Shown here one piece after another: positions 17,131 to 26,691 of a stretch of 60,008 bases of DNA (positions are counted from its first letter, which is position 1; each line of letters begins with the position of its first letter). Location of the stretch: positions 1-60,008 of the forward strand of contig JBOHTO010000021.1 in NCBI GenBank assembly GCA_050733695.1, written 5' to 3'. Source of the stretch: JBOHTO01 sp050733695 (GTDB lineage Bacteria > Gemmatimonadota > Gemmatimonadetes > Gemmatimonadales > Gemmatimonadaceae). The notes beneath the pieces are model-generated. The model made no database searches and was not told the DNA's origin. It saw only the letters and a program-made list of their open reading frames with translations. The translations under genes were made by a program, and so were the position numbers.

Positions 17131-19044
17131 ATGTCGAACCATCACCGACGCTTCCGGAACGCCGCCCGGGGTGCACTCATGCTCCTTGTCGCAACGCCGT
17201 CGCTGCTGGCGGCGCAGCGCACAGAGAAACCGCCCCTTCACGCCAGGCACTGGATTGCCATCACGGGCAAACCCCTCGGCGCGACTGCCGGCGCGATGAT
17301 GTTCCAGAAGGGCGGCAACGCGATTGACGCTGCCTGCGCGATGCTCGCCGCCACGGCGACGATGTGGGATGTTCTCTCCTGGGGTGGTGAGACGCAGGCG
17401 CTCATCTACCATCCGAAACTTGGCAGGGTGATCGGGATCAATGCACTTGGCGTCGCGCCGTCGGGTGCGACGGCCGAGTTCTACAGGTCGCGGGGACACC
17501 GCTATCCGCCCGCGTACGGACCGCTCGCCGCCGTGACGCCGGGGACGCCAGGCGGGTTGATGACGATGCTCGCCGAATACGGGACCATGTCGCTGGCGGA
17601 AGTGCTCGCGCCCGCAATCGAGATGGCCGATGGTTATGCGATCGAGGCGCAGGCGGCAAACTCCATCGAGCGGAACAAGGAGCGCATCAAGCAGTGGAAG
17701 TATTCGCGCGAGGTCATGCTGCCGCACCTCGGCGAGGAGCGCGAGGCGCCCGAGCCGGGAGAGATCTTCGTTCAGAGTGACCTCGCCGCGACGCTGCGCA
17801 AGCTGGTGGAAGCCGAACGTGAGGCGCTTGGCGCGGGGAAGAGCCGCAAGGAGGCGATCTACGCCGCATACGATCGCTTCTACAAGGGCGACATCGCGCG
17901 GGAGCTCGTTCGTGGCGTACAGGAAGAGGGCGGGCTGATCACGATGCAGGACCTTGCCAACTGGAAGGTTCGAATCGAGGAGCCGCTCAGCACGACCTAC
18001 AAGGGGATCACTGTCTACAAGCTCCCGATCTGGCAGCAGGGACCGGTTCTTCTGCAGGCGCTGAACATCCTGAAGAACGTCGACATCGAGTCGATGGAGT
18101 ACAACTCGCCGGAGTACATCCACGCGTTGTACCAGACGATGAACCTCGCGTACGCCGATCGCGACTTCTACTACGGCGATCCATACTTCCCGCCCGAAGA
18201 GCCGGTCAAGGGATTGCTATCCGATGACTACGCAAAGGCGCGCTTCGCCGAGATCGACTGGGAGCGAAACGACCCGGACGTGAAGCCGGGCGACCCGTAT
18301 CCGTATCAGGGCGGCAGGAATCCCTTCACCGAGCTGCTCGCCGACTGGACCGTGATCCCCGCGCCGGACACACTGGAGCCGAGCGGCGCACAGGACCGTC
18401 CGGTGACGGGTGCGTCGGCGGCTGCAGCGCGGACGGACTCCGCGTTCATGGAGGCGTTCTACTCCGGCACTACCACCATCCAGGCGGCGGACACCTCCGG
18501 CTGGATCGTGTCGATAACGCCGAGTGGCGGGTGGGTGCCGGCGGTGATCGCGGGGCGCACCGGAGTCGGGCTCAGCCAGCGTGGGCAGAGCTTCGTCACG
18601 GACCCGCACGACAACCCGTACAACGTGATCGAGCCGGGCAAGCATCCGCGCGTGACGCTGACGCCGACTCTCGCCCTCAGGGATGGCGAGCCGTTCCTGT
18701 CGTTCGCGGTGCAGGGTGGTGACTCCCAGGACCAGAACCTTCTGCAGTTCTTCCTGAACGTCGTGGAGTGGGACATGACGCCGCAGCAGGCGGCCGAGGC
18801 GGCGAACATCAACAGTTACCAGATGCGTTCATCGTTCGGTGCACACGAGGCGCGGCCGGGGCTGCTCCTCGTCGCGTCGTCGACGCCCGACAGCGTGCGC
18901 GCGGAGCTCGAGCAGATGGGGTACACGCTCGATGTCGAGCGCCGGACTTCGGGCCCGATCAATGCCATTCTGTTCGATCGCGCGCACCGCACCATGTGGG
19001 GCGCGTCGAGCAACCACGGCGAGGACTACGGGATCGCCTGGTAG
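17131..19044 (+). CDS. ggt: Gamma-glutamyltransferase family protein, exported
   Basis: 637 residues. Signal peptide ends near LLAAQRTEK. Seen: GGNAIDAACAMLAATATMWDV, TPGTPGGLMTMLAEYGTMSLAEVLAPAIEMA, DLANWKVRIEEPLSTTYKG, and the autoprocessing nucleophile in YSGTTTIQAAD (Thr447 by count, equivalent to the TT of typical GGT). After cleavage this Thr starts the small subunit. PHLxxxPxG-like and GxxGxxLSQRG (TGVGLSQRGQSF) motifs follow, ending GAHEARPGL and the nucleotide-free FDRAHRTMWGASSNHGED tail. It removes gamma-glutamyl groups from glutathione or peptides in the periplasm. Divergent from classical GGT, so it may prefer other gamma-glutamyl or acyl peptides. Confidence 0.85.
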   Translation: MSNHHRRFRNAARGALMLLVATPSLLAAQRTEKPPLHARHWIAITGKPLGATAGAMMFQKGGNAIDAACAMLAATATMWDVLSWGGETQALIYHPKLGRVIGINALGVAPSGATAEFYRSRGHRYPPAYGPLAAVTPGTPGGLMTMLAEYGTMSLAEVLAPAIEMADGYAIEAQAANSIERNKERIKQWKYSREVMLPHLGEEREAPEPGEIFVQSDLAATLRKLVEAEREALGAGKSRKEAIYAAYDRFYKGDIARELVRGVQEEGGLITMQDLANWKVRIEEPLSTTYKGITVYKLPIWQQGPVLLQALNILKNVDIESMEYNSPEYIHALYQTMNLAYADRDFYYGDPYFPPEEPVKGLLSDDYAKARFAEIDWERNDPDVKPGDPYPYQGGRNPFTELLADWTVIPAPDTLEPSGAQDRPVTGASAAAARTDSAFMEAFYSGTTTIQAADTSGWIVSITPSGGWVPAVIAGRTGVGLSQRGQSFVTDPHDNPYNVIEPGKHPRVTLTPTLALRDGEPFLSFAVQGGDSQDQNLLQFFLNVVEWDMTPQQAAEAANINSYQMRSSFGAHEARPGLLLVASSTPDSVRAELEQMGYTLDVERRTSGPINAILFDRAHRTMWGASSNHGEDYGIAW

Positions 19045-19075
19045 CACGGCGCCCGCGTCAAAGGAGAAGATCTCG

Positions 19076-21307
19076 ATGCCGTTCATGCACCGCTCGCGCC
19101 TCGCGCTGACCCTGCTCAGCATCCCGGCGGCGTCGTTTGCGCCGGAGCCGTCGAACGCCCAGCCGTCAGCCGCGAGCCCGGCGTTCACGCTTGAGCAGGT
19201 CAGGAGTTATCCGTTCCCGAACCAGCTCACCGCCGCCGTCAATGGCTCGCGTATCGCCTGGGCGCTGAACGAGCAGGGGCTGCGCAACATCTGGGTCGCG
19301 GAAGGTCCTGCCTTCGAGCCGCGCCGCCTCACGAACTACATGAGGGACGACGGGCAGGAGCTCACGAGCGTCTCCATCTCCGCGGACGGCCAGTATGTCG
19401 TCTACGTGCGCGGCGGCGATCACGGCTCGAACTGGGACGACGCCGAGCCGGTGAATCCGACCTTCAGCCCGGATCCGGTCGAAGTTCAGATCTGGTCGGT
19501 TCCCTTCGCTGGCGGCGAGCCGAAGGCGCTCGCGGCGGGAGCTGAGCCAGTCATCTCACCCCGCGGCGATATTGTCGTCTTCGAGAAGGAACGTCAGCTC
19601 TGGCTCGTTCCAGTCGACGGTTCCGCGCCGGCGCGCCGACTGTTCACGGCGCGCGGCAACAATGGGTCACCGGTCTGGTCGCCCGCGTGCGCAACGGCAA
19701 ACCGCGCATGTACGCGGCTCGCCTTCGTCTCCAGCCGCGGCGATCACTCGTTCATAGGGGTCTTCACGAACGATTCGACACCCATTGTCTGGATCGCGCC
19801 CACGACCTCGCGCGACTATTCGCCGCGCTGGTCACCCGACGGCGAGCACCTCGCGTTCGTCCGTCGCCCGGGCTCGGGCGGGGCGCCGGAGCCGATCCTC
19901 GAGCAGCGCCACAACCCATGGTCGATCTGGACGGCGGACGCAGCCAGTGGCTCCGCGCGCGAGCTCTGGAAGGCGCCCGAGACCCTGCGCGGATCAGTGC
20001 CCGGTACTCACGGTGGCACCAACCTGCACTGGGCTGCGAACGACCGGATTGTCTTTCTCTCAGATATGGATGGCTGGCCGCACCTCTATTCCATGGCGGC
20101 GAACGGGAGCGGCGGCGAACCGCTCCTGCTCACTCCCGGCAGCTACATGGCCGAGTATATCCGTCTGAGTCCCGATCGCCGGTTCCTTGTCTTCGCGGGG
20201 AACACTGGCTCGGACGCGGATGACGCTGACCGCCGCCACATCGTGAAGGTGCCGGTGGATCGCGCCGAGCCGCGCGTGATGACGCCGGGCGCGGGACTGG
20301 AATGGACGCCAGTCGTGACGGGCGACGGGGGTACGATCGCGTTCATCGGCGCCACCGCGAAGCGGCCGCCGCTGCCGATGGTCATGGCTGCTTCCGGCGG
20401 TGTCGCGCGCGCGATCGGTGAACACCGCATTCCGGCTGATTTCCCGACCGAGCAGCTCGTCATCCCGAAGAAGGTCGTCTTCGAGGCGCCGGACGGCGTG
20501 AAGGTTCACGCGCAGCTCTTCGAGCACAGTGGCGGCGGCGCCGGCAAGGGCGCCACCGCACGAGGCGCCGCACAGAAGCCCGCGGTCATCTTCGTTCACG
20601 GCGGTCCGCCTCGCCAGATGCTGCTCGGCTGGCACTACTCGGACTACTACTCCAACGCGTACGCTCTCAACCAGTATCTCGCGAGCAGGGGCTATGTCGT
20701 TCTCTCTGTCAACTATCGACTCGGGATAGGCTACGGTCACGACTTCCACCGTCCCGCGGAGGCGGGATCACGCGGAGCGAGCGAGTACCGCGACGTGAAG
20801 GCGGCCGCCGAATACCTGCGCACGCTGCCACAGGTGGACGGCGAACGCATCGGCATATACGGCGGATCGTATGGCGGATATCTGACCGCGCTTGCACTCG
20901 CGCGCGACTCCGAACTCTTCGCTGCCGGCGTCGATATTCACGGCGTGCACGACTGGACATCGGACGGCGGCCGACGGCTGGACATGAACGAATGGGAGTA
21001 TGAGCCGACCGACCGCGAACAGGCGGCAAAGGTCGCGTGGGAATCGTCGCCGGTGTCATCCATCGCGTCGTGGAAGTCGCCCGTTCTGCTCATCCACGGT
21101 GATGACGACCGCAACGTACGCTTCAGCGAAACCGTGGACCTCGTGCGCCGGCTCGATGCCGCGGGCGTCGACTACGAGGAGATCGTCATCCCCGACGACA
21201 CGCATCACTTCATGCGCCACGCCAACGTGCTGAGGGTGAACGCTGCAACGGCGGACTTTCTCGACCGCAAGCTGGGCCAGGCCGAGGTTCGCGCGGCGGG
21301 ACAGTGA
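19076..21307 (+). CDS. S9 prolyl oligopeptidase-family peptidase, exported
   Basis: 743 residues; AAGGAGAAGA ribosome site before the ATG at 19076. Signal peptide MPFMHRSRLALTLLSIPAA. Residues ~40-480 carry WD40-like/TolB propeller repeats (SADGQYVVYVRGG, WSPDGEHLAFVRRPG, LSPDRRFLVFAG). The C-terminal alpha/beta hydrolase domain has the nucleophile in GIYGGSYGGYLTA (Ser598), Asp in LLIHGDDDRNV and His in DDTHHFMRH. This is the DPP-IV/acylaminoacyl-peptidase architecture, cleaving oligopeptides in the periplasm. It lies 31 nt after GGT and is probably part of the same transcription unit. Confidence 0.92.
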   Translation: MPFMHRSRLALTLLSIPAASFAPEPSNAQPSAASPAFTLEQVRSYPFPNQLTAAVNGSRIAWALNEQGLRNIWVAEGPAFEPRRLTNYMRDDGQELTSVSISADGQYVVYVRGGDHGSNWDDAEPVNPTFSPDPVEVQIWSVPFAGGEPKALAAGAEPVISPRGDIVVFEKERQLWLVPVDGSAPARRLFTARGNNGSPVWSPACATANRACTRLAFVSSRGDHSFIGVFTNDSTPIVWIAPTTSRDYSPRWSPDGEHLAFVRRPGSGGAPEPILEQRHNPWSIWTADAASGSARELWKAPETLRGSVPGTHGGTNLHWAANDRIVFLSDMDGWPHLYSMAANGSGGEPLLLTPGSYMAEYIRLSPDRRFLVFAGNTGSDADDADRRHIVKVPVDRAEPRVMTPGAGLEWTPVVTGDGGTIAFIGATAKRPPLPMVMAASGGVARAIGEHRIPADFPTEQLVIPKKVVFEAPDGVKVHAQLFEHSGGGAGKGATARGAAQKPAVIFVHGGPPRQMLLGWHYSDYYSNAYALNQYLASRGYVVLSVNYRLGIGYGHDFHRPAEAGSRGASEYRDVKAAAEYLRTLPQVDGERIGIYGGSYGGYLTALALARDSELFAAGVDIHGVHDWTSDGGRRLDMNEWEYEPTDREQAAKVAWESSPVSSIASWKSPVLLIHGDDDRNVRFSETVDLVRRLDAAGVDYEEIVIPDDTHHFMRHANVLRVNAATADFLDRKLGQAEVRAAGQ

Positions 21308-21363
21308 CTCGCCGCGCGACTCGCGCGACAACCACTCTTCTGGTCCGCGATATGCGCGTCCGC

Positions 21364-21388
21364 TATCATCCACGGCGCGACCGCGCCG
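21364..21388 (+). promoter_or_regulatory. Candidate -10 element with adjacent 16-bp palindrome
   Basis: TATCAT at 21364-21369 matches five of six -10 bases; no good -35 is seen. It is followed by CGGCGCG-AC-CGCGCCG (21373-21388), a perfect 7-bp inverted repeat around the expected start of transcription, 33 nt before the next ATG. It could be an operator or a 5' hairpin. Inference from pattern only. Confidence 0.3.
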
Positions 21389-21421
21389 ATGAAAATGGGC
21401 CTCTCCAGCGAGGAGCGAACG

Positions 21422-21649
21422 ATGCCACGCGGCGACAAGTCGTCCTACACGGACAAGCAGAAACGGAAGGCCGAGCACATCGAGGAGGGCTACAAGGACC
21501 GCGGTGTCTCGGAGAAGGAGGCGGAGAGCATGGCCTGGGCGACGGTGAACAAGGAGTCCGGCGGAGGCAAGAAGTCCGGCTCCGGACGCGGCAGGAAGGA
21601 GTCGCACGAATCGTCGCGCAAGGGAGGAAGGAAGGGCGGCAGTAGCTGA
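21422..21649 (+). CDS. Small basic Gly/Lys/Ser-rich protein (KGG-motif-like, annotated plasmid stabilization in relatives)
   Basis: 75 residues: MPRGDKSSYTDKQKRKAEHIEEGYKDRG, then EKEAESMAWATVNKESGGGKKSGSGRGRKE and a KGGRKGGSS tail. The TDKQKRKAEHIEEGY...AWATVNKxSGGG pattern is found in many small bacterial proteins often labelled plasmid stabilization protein, though evidence for that role is thin. The helical first half and disordered basic tail suggest nucleic-acid binding or a stress protein. GCGAGGAGC upstream supports the ATG at 21422. Downstream lies an 18-bp tandem repeat. Confidence 0.7.
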   Translation: MPRGDKSSYTDKQKRKAEHIEEGYKDRGVSEKEAESMAWATVNKESGGGKKSGSGRGRKESHESSRKGGRKGGSS

Positions 21650-21651
21650 TC

Positions 21652-21705
21652 GGGCGGTCGGGGTGGCCAGGGCGGTCGGGGCGGCCAGGGCGGTCGGGGC
21701 GGCCA
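21652..21705. repeat. 18-bp tandem repeat, three units
   Basis: Three head-to-tail copies of GGGCGGTCGGGGCGGCCA (first copy has one change) begin 3 nt after the stop codon at 21649. G-runs of two to four at regular spacing on the plus strand could form a G-quadruplex-like structure. No gene is seen across it. Confidence 0.9.
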
Positions 21706-21991
21706 GATCGTGGAGAGCGGTTGTGACGGCGGCGGATGCGGGCAGGTAGCCCGCGCCCGCCGCCGTCTTGACGAAGCTCGCATTCGCGCACATCCTCGTT
21801 CGAGTACGCCCTCCTCTGCTTCGTACCCGACGGCAGGGACGGGCAGGCCGCACATCGCACACGGAATGGTCAAGCAGATCAGCGTTGGCTGACCCCGCCA
21901 GGTTCGCAGAGTACGGAACTTGCCCTTTGCTCCGACCGCTGGCAGAGCCGCTCCGGGGTTGTATCAGTCGCCATGAGCCAAGGAGAACGAC
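21706..21991. other. Intergenic stretch without a recognisable gene
   Basis: Together with the repeat before it, this is the longest gene-free stretch (about 340 nt). Short open frames exist on both strands (for example minus-strand CAMCGLPVPAVGYEAEEG), but none has a convincing ribosome site, length or family resemblance. The last ~80 nt presumably hold the promoter of the DUF4142 gene. Confidence 0.5.
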
Positions 21992-22594
21992 ATGCCACGA
22001 TTCGCGAGTGCACGACCGGGTGCCATGGTCGCCCTCGGTGCGGCTGCGATCATTCTCGCCGCCTGCGGCGGCTATGATGGAGCCGCAGACTCCAGCCTGA
22101 CGGCGGCCATGGATTCCCTCGTCGCGGCGAACCCGACTCTCACGATGTCGGACGCCGAAGTACTTGGCTTTCTGCACCGGGTCAACACGGCGGAGGTGGA
22201 GGCCGGGACGCTCGCACGTGAAAAGGCGATGAACGAACAGATACGCGCCTTTGCGCGGCTGCTGGTGAGCGAGCATCAGGGGATGATGCAGCTCCAGGAG
22301 GATCTCGTGGCGCAGGTTGGGGTCACAGCAGTAGACCCGCCCGGCAACGAGCTGGCAGCGAGTCACGCGCAGGTAATGGCGCGACTGGATGACATGGAAC
22401 GCGGCGCCGCATTCGATTCAACGTACATCGCGACCCGGGTGACGACGCACCGAGCGGTGCTCGATGAGCTGGAGCTGGTATCGTCGACATCTGCCCAGAT
22501 CGGCGAATACCTCCGCAATGCCACGCAGGCGATCGAGTCGCACCTCTCGGCAGCGGATTCGCTGCAGCAGGAGCTGGTGTCGCCGGAGAGCTGA
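21992..22594 (+). CDS. DUF4142 domain lipoprotein
   Basis: 200 residues. Signal and lipobox in MVALGAAAIILAACGGYDG. The mature part is a four-helix, ferritin-like DUF4142 domain: DAEVLGFLHRVNTAEVEAG, NEQIRAFARLLVSEHQGMM, TYIATRVTTHRAVLDELEL, and an amphipathic C-terminal helix. The conserved His pairs (EHQGMM, TTHRAVL) resemble those of the DUF305/DUF4142 group, sometimes linked to metal or stress. AAGGAGAACGAC upstream supports the start. It converges on the M23 peptidase gene, only 1 nt apart. Confidence 0.85.
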   Translation: MPRFASARPGAMVALGAAAIILAACGGYDGAADSSLTAAMDSLVAANPTLTMSDAEVLGFLHRVNTAEVEAGTLAREKAMNEQIRAFARLLVSEHQGMMQLQEDLVAQVGVTAVDPPGNELAASHAQVMARLDDMERGAAFDSTYIATRVTTHRAVLDELELVSSTSAQIGEYLRNATQAIESHLSAADSLQQELVSPES

Positions 22595-22595
22595 A

Positions 22596-23963
22596 CTACT
22601 CGAGACCGACCCAGCGCGTGCGGCCACTGTCAGCCGTGACGAGCGCGTAGCCGGCGAACAGGCCGAGCACGGGCACCGTCGCACCGCTGGCGACGCTGTC
22701 GACCACCGGCGCGCCATCCCCCGGACGATCGAGAACAAGGCCCGGCTCCGAGACCCGTTCGCGGCGCACAGGCGTCGCGGCGTCCTCCAGCGCGCTGGCG
22801 ATGATGTAGCCGCTCGCCCCGTCGGGCAGACGTACGCGGTACCACGAGCGAGAGGCGCCGAGCACGCGCAGCGCAGTGTGCTGCGGAAGCGTGTCCACTG
22901 TTGGAGCGTTGGCGTCGGGCGCGATTCGCAAACGCGCCTCGCTCTGCGCCACGCGCCACCATTCGCCGAGCTCGCTCGTGTCCGCGGTAACCTCGGGGGG
23001 ATCGTCCGGCGGTTCGAAGACGAAAGCGTATGGATCGAGCGGACCCTTCCCCCGCCGGTAGATGCCGAAGTGCAGATGAGGTGGTGTGGTGCGAGCGTTG
23101 CCGGTGTTGCCGACGAAGCCGAGCGTGTCACCTGAAATGACTCGCTCGCCGCCGGTTACCGCCTGGCTGTCGAGGTGCGCGTAGTAGAGCGACTGTCCCC
23201 GCTCGGCGTCCCTGAGCCAGACGACGTTGCCGCCCAGCCGCGTCGTGCCAACGCGGCCAACGGTCCCGGTCGCAGCAGCGACTACCGGCGTTCCGCGCTG
23301 AGCGAAGATGTCGATACCGTGATGATCTCGCGCCCCGCCATCGCGCGGCGCGCCGAAGCGACTCTGTATCGCGCGGCTGTCGCGGCCGGCGACCGGGAAC
23401 GCCAGCGACGCAGTCGTGCGGATCGTGACGGTGAAACGCCCGCTTCGCAGAAGCTCCGGCTGAAGCCGAAGCAGATACGTGCGGTCTTCGTCCGGCTCGA
23501 CCGTGAGTCCCGTTTCGCCCGCTTCGATGCTCTCGACGTGCTCCGCAGGATCGCCCTCTTCGCCGATCTCGAAGAGATCAGCGAAGAGTGTCGCGGTTCC
23601 GGCGGCGTCGCTCTCGAGCGTGATGACCAGCCGCTGGCCCTGCGGCACGCTGAAGCGATATCCCGCGGCCGTCGCGTCCTCCGATGGGAAGTACGCTGTC
23701 TCACGAAAGGGAAGCGTGACGGACAGCGGGCTCGCGAGCGCCCGATCAGCGGCACCCAGCCAGGCCGAGCCGAGCGCCGTCGCGGCCAGATCGGCTGAAC
23801 GCAGCGATTCGGCGTACCGCTCGTGCGCGCTGGGCGGATCGAGAGCGTCGCGAATGGAGTCGACGCGGCCGCAGCCAGCGAGCAGAACGAGGATCGCGAG
23901 CAGGAAACCCGGGACACGCGGGCGCGCCGACAGCGCGGAACGACAGATGGCAGGCATCACCAT
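22596..23963 (-). CDS. M23 (LytM-type) metallopeptidase lipoprotein with SH3-like C-terminus
   Basis: 455 residues. VPGFLLAILVLLAGCGRVDS is a lipoprotein signal. Residues ~85-190 are a beta-rich domain (SVPQGQRLVITLESDAAGT, DRTYLLRLQPELLRSGRFTV). The LytM core has both zinc motifs, HHGIDIFAQRGTPV (HxxxD) and PPHLHFGIY (HxH), with VWLRDAERGQSLYYAHLD between. The C-terminus has an SH3b-like region (ARLRIAPDANAPTVDTLPQ, RVRLPDGASGYIIA). It probably cleaves peptidoglycan cross-peptides from the periplasmic face. No strong ribosome site; ATG at 23957 is an alternative. Confidence 0.9.
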   Translation of the reverse strand: MVMPAICRSALSARPRVPGFLLAILVLLAGCGRVDSIRDALDPPSAHERYAESLRSADLAATALGSAWLGAADRALASPLSVTLPFRETAYFPSEDATAAGYRFSVPQGQRLVITLESDAAGTATLFADLFEIGEEGDPAEHVESIEAGETGLTVEPDEDRTYLLRLQPELLRSGRFTVTIRTTASLAFPVAGRDSRAIQSRFGAPRDGGARDHHGIDIFAQRGTPVVAAATGTVGRVGTTRLGGNVVWLRDAERGQSLYYAHLDSQAVTGGERVISGDTLGFVGNTGNARTTPPHLHFGIYRRGKGPLDPYAFVFEPPDDPPEVTADTSELGEWWRVAQSEARLRIAPDANAPTVDTLPQHTALRVLGASRSWYRVRLPDGASGYIIASALEDAATPVRRERVSEPGLVLDRPGDGAPVVDSVASGATVPVLGLFAGYALVTADSGRTRWVGLE

Positions 23964-24022
23964 TCATACCGCGCGCCGCGTGCCGTGGTTTCGTGCACGC
24001 GGCCCGCGCCCGCCGAACAGGG

Positions 24023-26497
24023 CTACCTCCTGCTCACCTGCGGCGTCTCCGGCTTCACGTAGGTGTCGAGCCAGTTCACCATTTCCCACAGCACATGTCC
24101 CACCGACTCACGCGCGCGATATCCGTGCGACTCGGCGGGCAGCATGACGAGCCGCGCCTTGCCGCCATTGCCCTTGAGAGCCGCGAACAGCCGCTCGGAC
24201 TGCACGGGGAATGTTCCCGAGTTGTTGTCCGCCATCCCATGTATGAGTAGCACCGGTTCGTTGATGCTGTCGGCGTAAGTGAACGGACTCATCGCCATGT
24301 AGATGTCGCGCGCCTTCCAGAAGGTGCGCTCCTCTGCCTGGAACCCGAACGGGGTGAGCGTACGGTTGTACGCTCCGCTCCTCGCGATGCCGGCGCGAAA
24401 GATGTCGGAATGCGCAAGCAGGTTGGCGGCCATGAACGCGCCGTAGGAATGCCCGCCGATCGCGATCCTGTTCCGGTCGGCCACTCCCATCGCCACGATC
24501 TCGTCGACTGCGGCCTGCGCACTCGCGACGAGCTGCGGCACGTAGCTGTCGTTCGGGCTGTCGTCGCCCGCTCCGACGATCGGCATCGTGGGCCCGTCGA
24601 GCACTCCGTACCCCTGTGTGATGGCGAACAGGTGCGATGAGCTGGAGGGGCGCGTGAATCGGTACGGCGAGCCTATTACCTGCGATGCAGCGGCGACCGA
24701 TTTGAACTCGCGCGGATAGGCCCAGAGCAGGAACGGCAGCGGCCCCTGCGTGCTGTCGTAGCCCGGCGGCAGGTACAGCGTTGCGGACAGCTCGACACCG
24801 TCGGCCCTCGTGTAGCGCAGCAGCCTCTTCGTGACACCGGCGAACTGCGGCGCGGGGTCAGGGAAGTTCGTGAGTCGGGTGAGATCGCCGGATGCGAGAT
24901 GGCGCAGGTAGTAGTTCTCCGGGTCAGTCACGGATTCCCGCTGCGTGATCGCCCGCCGTCCTTCGCCGCCCAGCAGTGTCACGACTTCCTCGTAGTATGG
25001 CTCCTCGGAACGGAAAAGCCGTTCGGTGTTGCCACTGCCCAGATCGATCCGGTCGAGGAAGGGGCGGTCACCCTCGGGCGATGCGCCGCCCCCTTCGAGA
25101 TACGCGGAGTGCCCGTCCGACGTCATGGTGAGAACCGGCTCACCATTGTCGTTGACGTGCGTGATGAAGCGGCCGGGATCGTTGTACCGATCCTCCGAGG
25201 ACAGGTCGAAGAGGAGTCGCGGCTCGGTGCGCCGCTCTGACGGGTCGACCACCCACGTCCGTGTGCGACGCGTCTTCCACCATTCCTCCTCGATGAGCGC
25301 GAGATCGTCGCGTGCCCAGATGATGTCGTCGAGGCGATAGCCGAGGTCGGCCAGCGTAACCGGTGCGGATTCGAACGGCGCCCGCAGGGTGTAGACACGA
25401 TCCCGCACCGTCGCTTCGCGCGCCGGGTCGCCGCCGTCAAGCGCCTCGACCCAGGCGACCGTGGCGGGCACGTCCGCGCGCCACTGAATACTGCGAGGAC
25501 CGGCGGGCACCGCGTCGAATGCGGTGGGAACGGCTTCCTGCAGCGGAACGTCGGCGATCGTCTTCACGACCTCGCCGCTTGCGTTCCATACTTCGATGCG
25601 GGTGGGAAAGCGCGAGATGGGGACCACGTACGAGAAGGGACGGTGTACTGTCTCAACGAGAACGTAGCGGCCGTCGGGCGAAGGCTCGGCCGTCACGTGG
25701 ATTCCGGGCTCGCCGATCGGCTTCACCGTGCCGTTCAGCTCGACGTGCACGAGCTGGTCCGTGAAGTAGTGCTCGAAGAGCGCCTCGTCATTGGGATCGG
25801 AGAGCAGATCCTGGTAGGTGCGATTGGGTGCGACGCGCCCCTGTGATTCCTGGATCACGGGGCCGGCTGGAGTGATGGGGCGAGAGGGTTTGTCGCCACG
25901 ACCGCGTGGGACAGTGCGACAGAGGAGCCGCTCGGATCCGGCCCAGCGGCATGGCATGCTGGTGATCGTGGCGTTCAGCGTCAGGCCGGCGATCTCGCGG
26001 GCATTCCCGGTCGCGATGTCGGCGATCCAGAGCGCGATCCTGTCGGTGCCCGTGACGGTGAAGGCGATGCGCGTTCCGTCGGCCGACCACACGGGGAATC
26101 CGATGAGAGCGCCCTCGGGAGTCCTGATGTCGCGCTCCGCCTGCTCGCCAGCTCCTGCGTTCTGCGGGATGGCGCGGAGTCTGAGACCGGTGAGGTAGCT
26201 CGCACGCGATCGTCCGCTGACAGTCGGGTCGATGCGCACGCCTGCCAGTCGCAGCTCCGGCGCGGCTACCTCGACGATGCCGGGCAGTGCGTCGCGTTCG
26301 AGAAGCAGGAGCCACTCGTGATCCGGGCCGACGATCACGCCGGGCGTTGGTGCAGCGTCGAGGATGTCTGCTATGGGCGGTGGCGGCTGACGGTATCCGT
26401 CCTGTCCCCGCGCGGCGACTGCGATGGTTGCGGAGAAAACGGCCGCGAGCGTGAGGGGGAAGACGACCGGGCGAAACCGTCTGGTGAGGATGTGCAT
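24023..26497 (-). CDS. S9-family peptidase, glutamyl-endopeptidase-like, exported
   Basis: 824 residues from the ATG at 26495-26497 (AGGGAG upstream). Signal peptide includes FPLTLAAVFSATIAVAARG. A long N-terminal propeller (FPVWSADGTRIAFTVTGTD, AEPSPDGRYVLVETVHRPFSY) precedes an alpha/beta hydrolase with Ser684 in AIGGHSYGAFMAANLL, Asp in LLIHGMADNNSGTFP and His in PAESHGYRARES. The sequence pattern (FLLWAYPREFK, PIVGAGDDSPNDSYVPQL) is that of plant chloroplast glutamyl endopeptidase and its bacterial relatives, so cleavage after Glu is likely. Periplasmic. It diverges from the GGDEF-like gene. Confidence 0.9.
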   Translation of the reverse strand: MHILTRRFRPVVFPLTLAAVFSATIAVAARGQDGYRQPPPPIADILDAAPTPGVIVGPDHEWLLLLERDALPGIVEVAAPELRLAGVRIDPTVSGRSRASYLTGLRLRAIPQNAGAGEQAERDIRTPEGALIGFPVWSADGTRIAFTVTGTDRIALWIADIATGNAREIAGLTLNATITSMPCRWAGSERLLCRTVPRGRGDKPSRPITPAGPVIQESQGRVAPNRTYQDLLSDPNDEALFEHYFTDQLVHVELNGTVKPIGEPGIHVTAEPSPDGRYVLVETVHRPFSYVVPISRFPTRIEVWNASGEVVKTIADVPLQEAVPTAFDAVPAGPRSIQWRADVPATVAWVEALDGGDPAREATVRDRVYTLRAPFESAPVTLADLGYRLDDIIWARDDLALIEEEWWKTRRTRTWVVDPSERRTEPRLLFDLSSEDRYNDPGRFITHVNDNGEPVLTMTSDGHSAYLEGGGASPEGDRPFLDRIDLGSGNTERLFRSEEPYYEEVVTLLGGEGRRAITQRESVTDPENYYLRHLASGDLTRLTNFPDPAPQFAGVTKRLLRYTRADGVELSATLYLPPGYDSTQGPLPFLLWAYPREFKSVAAASQVIGSPYRFTRPSSSSHLFAITQGYGVLDGPTMPIVGAGDDSPNDSYVPQLVASAQAAVDEIVAMGVADRNRIAIGGHSYGAFMAANLLAHSDIFRAGIARSGAYNRTLTPFGFQAEERTFWKARDIYMAMSPFTYADSINEPVLLIHGMADNNSGTFPVQSERLFAALKGNGGKARLVMLPAESHGYRARESVGHVLWEMVNWLDTYVKPETPQVSRR

Positions 26498-26691
26498 TGC
26501 AACGACTCCCTGGGATGTGGGCTGCGGCCTGGGCATGGGACCAAGGCGTAGGCGTAGTATGTGTCGCTCGCGCCTCGATCGCGAGGGGGTCTCCCCAGAA
26601 GCACGAGCGGGGGACGGTGGGCATCGGCCCGTCGCGCGCGCACGGGGGTTGCAATTGGGGAGGCCGTTACCTTCGGCGAGCGAGGAAACAC

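Noticed and set aside
21652..21705. Possible CRISPR array
   Set aside because: Units are 18 bp, directly adjacent with no spacers; no cas genes nearby.
21490..21873. Minus-strand frame starting with CAMCG over the 18-bp repeats
   Set aside because: The PP/RPP repeats in its product are only the tandem DNA repeat read in reverse, and it overlaps the small basic protein gene.
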